Shown: positions 61,446-64,000 of the stretch, one piece after another
Numbering within the stretch: the stretch's first letter is position 1
Layout: the number at the start of each line of letters is the position of its first letter
NCBI RefSeq assembly: GCF_008728195.1
Contig: NZ_CP031598.1
Span: forward strand, 1,426,001-1,490,000
DNA: 64,000 nucleotides
From: Roseovarius indicus
GTDB lineage: Bacteria; Pseudomonadota; Alphaproteobacteria; Rhodobacterales; Rhodobacteraceae
Direction of reading: 5' to 3'
Notes under the pieces: model-generated
The model's database searches: none
The model's input: only the letters and a program-made list of their open reading frames with translations
What the model was told of the DNA's origin: nothing
Position numbers and translations under genes: made by a program

Positions 61446-61940
61446 ATGACAGAACAAAATGGTGAAAGTTTTCGATCCAGATTGGGAAGACGCCAGTCTT
61501 CCCGGCTTGATCCGGCGATCCCGACGGAAGAGGACAAAGAGAATATCGCTGAGTTCGCGCAGCGACTTGAGGCGGCCGTTGCGCTGTTAAAAAGGGAAAT
61601 CGAAGCGATTGGCGCAGGGCAACTGGAAGCAGTGACCGAGCTATACGAGCGGAAGTCGCGCCTTCTGAAATGGATTGAGCTGCGGATGCCAGTGATTGAA
61701 CCGTTCCTTGGGCACGAGACAGCGAAGGAAGCTCGGATTACCGAGAACCTTCAAGAGTTGAGGGACGTCGCCCGTGAAGATAGCGTGTTGTTGGAGCGCA
61801 TGGCCGTTGCAGCAAGAACGATCGTTCGGGAAATGGACAAAGCACTGGATAGAAACAGCCTGAGCGGGATGTACGGGAAGTCTGGTCAGAAGCTGGTCGA
61901 GGAGCGAGAGCCACGCAAATCGATAAACCGGGAGTATTGA
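61446..61940 (+). CDS. FlgN-like export chaperone
   Basis: Helical protein of 164 residues with FAQRLEAAVALLKREIEAIG and ELYERKSRLLKWIELRMPVI, a layout like FlgN, the chaperone of FlgK and FlgL. Family sequences diverge widely, so this rests on size, helicity and place after flgJ. The ATG follows GAAGACGGTCCCT, a weak ribosome site. Confidence 0.55.
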   Translation: MTEQNGESFRSRLGRRQSSRLDPAIPTEEDKENIAEFAQRLEAAVALLKREIEAIGAGQLEAVTELYERKSRLLKWIELRMPVIEPFLGHETAKEARITENLQELRDVAREDSVLLERMAVAARTIVREMDKALDRNSLSGMYGKSGQKLVEEREPRKSINREY

Positions 61941-61972
61941 CTCATTCTCGCCATAGTATTGCCACACCGCCT

Positions 61973-61987
61973 TTAACCTTCGTTTAA
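61973..61987. promoter_or_regulatory. CtrA-type box (TTAA-N7-TTAA) before flagellin
   Basis: TTAACCTTCGTTTAA(C) matches the CtrA consensus exactly, 84 bases before the flagellin ATG. A small hairpin CAGTC-AGAA-GACTG follows in the leader near 62030. Confidence 0.6.
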
Positions 61988-62070
61988 CTACGCTCTCAAT
62001 ATTTCTGGTACCGTAAAAATACGGGCTCAGTCAGAAGACTGAAATAAATAGAGAAGAAGGAGAGCAGGAA

Positions 62071-62898
62071 ATGTCGTCCATTCTCACCAATAACTCCGCG
62101 ATGGTCGCACTGGCCACGTTGAACAACGTCAACCGTGGACTGAACGAAACCCAGAACCGCGTTTCCAGCGGCCTGGCCATTCGTTCGGGTAAGGAAAACG
62201 CGGCCTACTTCGCGATTTCTGAAACGATGTCCGCCGATAGCGGCATGTTCAAGGCCGTGAACGAGGGCCTGACATCCACCAAGAACTCCGTCGCGACAGC
62301 GCGCCTCGGCGCAGAGACCGTAAGCGATCTGGCCGAGCAGATGGTCGAACGGATCGCCTTCGCGCAAGGCAACGGTATCAACAAGGCAGACGTCCAGTCG
62401 GAACTTGAGGCGCTTGCCGGCCGCATCCAGTCCACCATCGATCAGGCCACGTTCAATGGCGACGACCTCGTCGGCGCCGCGTCGACGTCGGTTTCGGTCG
62501 TTACGGGTATCACGCGGTCCGGTGGTTCATTCGCGACCACCACGATCAGCTTCGACACCGTCAACCTTCAGTCGATCCATGACAACCTTGCCGCAATCGA
62601 CGTCACCGACTCCGGCTCGACCATGGAGGCAAAGCTTCAAGCCGCTGAGGCAGAGCTGGCCTTGGCCGTGACCGCAGCGACGTCTCTTGGTGTTACGGAA
62701 AAGACGCTCGAGGGCCAGCAGATGTTCCTGGAGTCGCTGACCGATACGCTCGACAGCGGTATCAGCTCGATGGTTGACGCCAACATGGAGGAAGAGGCCG
62801 CCAGGCTTCAGGCCTACCAGGTACAGCAGCAGCTGGCCACGCAATCGCTCTCGATTGCGAACCAGGCGCCGCAGAACATTCTCAGCCTTTTCCGGTAA
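62071..62898 (+). CDS. fliC: Flagellin
   Basis: Filament protein of 275 residues, mostly the conserved D0/D1 ends: SSILTNNSAMVALATLNNVN, QNRVSSGLAIRSGKENAAYF at the N-terminus and QQLATQSLSIANQAPQNILS at the C-terminus, with only a short variable middle. AAGGAGAGCAGG precedes the ATG. Single transcription unit with a CtrA-type box and a hairpin after the gene. Confidence 0.96.
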   Translation: MSSILTNNSAMVALATLNNVNRGLNETQNRVSSGLAIRSGKENAAYFAISETMSADSGMFKAVNEGLTSTKNSVATARLGAETVSDLAEQMVERIAFAQGNGINKADVQSELEALAGRIQSTIDQATFNGDDLVGAASTSVSVVTGITRSGGSFATTTISFDTVNLQSIHDNLAAIDVTDSGSTMEAKLQAAEAELALAVTAATSLGVTEKTLEGQQMFLESLTDTLDSGISSMVDANMEEEAARLQAYQVQQQLATQSLSIANQAPQNILSLFR

Positions 62899-63004
62899 TG
62901 TCTCGCTAGACCTTCCTGATCAGTAACGAGTGACAGCCGGGTATTGAAAGCCCTGGGTTTCGTAACAATTGGAAGGTGACTTTCGGCACTCCAAACTGGA
63001 AAGT

Positions 63005-63034
63005 TCCGGCCGTTGGGTTTTCCCGGCGGCCGGA
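63005..63034. terminator. Hairpin between flagellin and fliI
   Basis: TCCGGCCG (63005-63012) and CGGCCGGA (63027-63034) with an inner GGG/CCC form a strong stem with TTTT loop in the gap between the convergent genes. No T run on either side, so it may act with Rho or as an mRNA end protector. Confidence 0.45.
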
Positions 63035-63077
63035 TCGTCGGCAGGCAAGGCAGGGTGCATACCCCGTCTGTAACGCG

Positions 63078-64000
63078 TTACTGCGGTAGGTCTGCCAACG
63101 GGTCGTCAGCTCCGGCTTCCAGCACCATTCGGTAAATGGCAGCAAAGCTTTCATCCTGAGAAATTTTTTCTGTCCGCGACTGTGACAGGAACTGATTGGC
63201 TTGACGAAAGAACCGAACGGCAATGTCGACTTCCTTGTCCGAGCCAATCTGATACGCCCCAACGCGGATCAAGTCTTCCATGTCGGCGTATCGCGCCAAC
63301 ATGCGGCGTGCGGCAAGCATCACCCGGTATTCCTCCGGCGTGTGGCAGTCGGGCAGCATCCGGGAAATCGAACGCTGAACGTTGATTGCCGGGTACCGAT
63401 CCTGCTCGGCAATCTTTCTGTCCAGTACGAGGTGGCCATCCAGGATGCCGCGGATCGAGTCCGCGACAGGTTCATTCATGTCATCGCCTTCAACCAGAAC
63501 GGTGTAGATGCCGGTTATGTCGCCTTCCTTTTCAGGCCCGGGCCCGGCGCGCTCGAGCAGGTGCGGGAGTTCGGAAAAGACGGTGGGGGGATAGCCGCGG
63601 GTCGTCGGGGGTTCGCCGCCGGCAAGACCGATTTCTCGCTGCGCCATGGCAAACCGGGTGACGCTGTCGATCAGAAGCAGAACCTGCCGGCCGGCGCTTC
63701 GAAAATGCTCTGCGACCGCGGTCGCCGTCCACGCAGCCTGCCGCCGCAGCAGTGGGGATTCGTCTCCGGTGGAGACGACGATTACCGATCGTGCCATGCC
63801 TTCATCACCGAGATAATCCTGAATGAATTCGCGGGCTTCGCGGCTGCGTTCGCCGACCAAGCCGATAACGACAACATCCACATCGGTGTTGCGCGCCAAC
63901 ATAGCAGTTAGAGTGGACTTCCCCACACCGGAGCCTGCGAAAATGCCCAACCGCTGACCGCGACACAATGGTGTGAAAACATCGATGCACGTGATGCCTG
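63078..64000 (-). CDS. fliI: Flagellar export ATPase FliI, 5' end outside window
   Basis: C-terminal 307 residues of the type III export ATPase. Walker A GIFAGSGVGKSTLTAML, GLVGERSREAREFI, Walker B VLLLIDSVTRFAMAQREIGL and the C-terminal helical domain are plain. The reading is open to the last base (GITCIDVFTPL), so the N-terminus lies beyond 64000. F1-beta relatives have similar motifs, but VGERSREAREFIQDYLGDEG and the flagellar setting point to FliI. Confidence 0.95.
   Translation of the reverse strand, partial: GITCIDVFTPLCRGQRLGIFAGSGVGKSTLTAMLARNTDVDVVVIGLVGERSREAREFIQDYLGDEGMARSVIVVSTGDESPLLRRQAAWTATAVAEHFRSAGRQVLLLIDSVTRFAMAQREIGLAGGEPPTTRGYPPTVFSELPHLLERAGPGPEKEGDITGIYTVLVEGDDMNEPVADSIRGILDGHLVLDRKIAEQDRYPAINVQRSISRMLPDCHTPEEYRVMLAARRMLARYADMEDLIRVGAYQIGSDKEVDIAVRFFRQANQFLSQSRTEKISQDESFAAIYRMVLEAGADDPLADLPQ

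Noticed and set aside
1..64000. CRISPR arrays, tRNA or rRNA genes, prophage, intact insertion sequences
   Set aside because: No regular spaced repeats, cloverleaf-like sequences, phage structural genes or transposase genes were recognised on either strand.

Overview
The window is GC-rich alphaproteobacterial DNA and looks like a marine Rhodobacterales (Roseobacter-group) chromosome. The evidence is several TRAP transporters, CaiB-type CoA transferases, a MucR zinc-finger regulator, CtrA-type TTAA-N7-TTAA boxes in front of motility genes, and a methionine S-methyltransferase of the DMSP-producing type. A Roseovarius-like source is a guess from that last gene. No rRNA, tRNA, CRISPR array, prophage or complete insertion sequence was seen.

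Region 1 (1-16807) is uptake and catabolism. A TAXI-type TRAP system (permease cut by the window edge, plus its binding protein) faces a LysR regulator. A long minus-strand operon (10013 to 3257) carries dctP, a beta-hydroxyacid dehydrogenase, a carboxymuconolactone-decarboxylase-like protein, a CaiB CoA transferase, an acyl-CoA dehydrogenase, dctQ and dctM. An IclR regulator lies upstream, and divergently from it runs an operon for a lactonase-like metallo-hydrolase and a branched-chain-type ABC importer with fused LivM-LivG. An ACAAATAT motif recurs before both operons, so the IclR protein may control both.

Region 2 (16808-21313) is the most notable. It holds a class III aminotransferase, a tiny TusA-like protein without its active cysteine, a fold-III PLP decarboxylase with altered substrate residues, and a methyltransferase matching the N-terminal domain of plant methionine S-methyltransferase (MmtN). 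Together they fit the methylation route to dimethylsulfoniopropionate: Met to S-methylmethionine to DMSP-amine to DMSP-aldehyde to DMSP. The aldehyde dehydrogenase that follows after a 657-base gap could supply the last step. A 516-base leader with nested inverted repeats precedes the cluster.

Region 3 (21971-36129) is a second catabolic block: aldehyde and alcohol dehydrogenases, a spermidine/putrescine-type ABC importer, an HMG-CoA-lyase-like enzyme, two enoyl-CoA hydratases, a CaiB CoA transferase, an acyl-CoA ligase, a nitronate-monooxygenase-like flavoprotein, a MarR regulator and a flavin-reductase-like protein. A perfect 10-base inverted repeat lies before the first gene. The substrate is unknown; it is probably an alcohol or aldehyde that is oxidised and activated to a CoA thioester.

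Region 4 (36130-64000) is a flagellar and motility island. It contains a PhnD-type hybrid sensor kinase and CheY-like receiver, fliJ-like, motA, motB, mucR, two response regulators lacking the phospho-aspartate, an RpoH-like sigma factor, fliK, flgD, fliL-like, flgH, flgA, flgG, flgF, flgE, flgK, flgL, flgI, flgJ, a flgN-like gene, flagellin and the 3' part of fliI, with several uncharacterised proteins between them. Exact CtrA-type boxes precede the kinase module, the sigma factor gene and flagellin.
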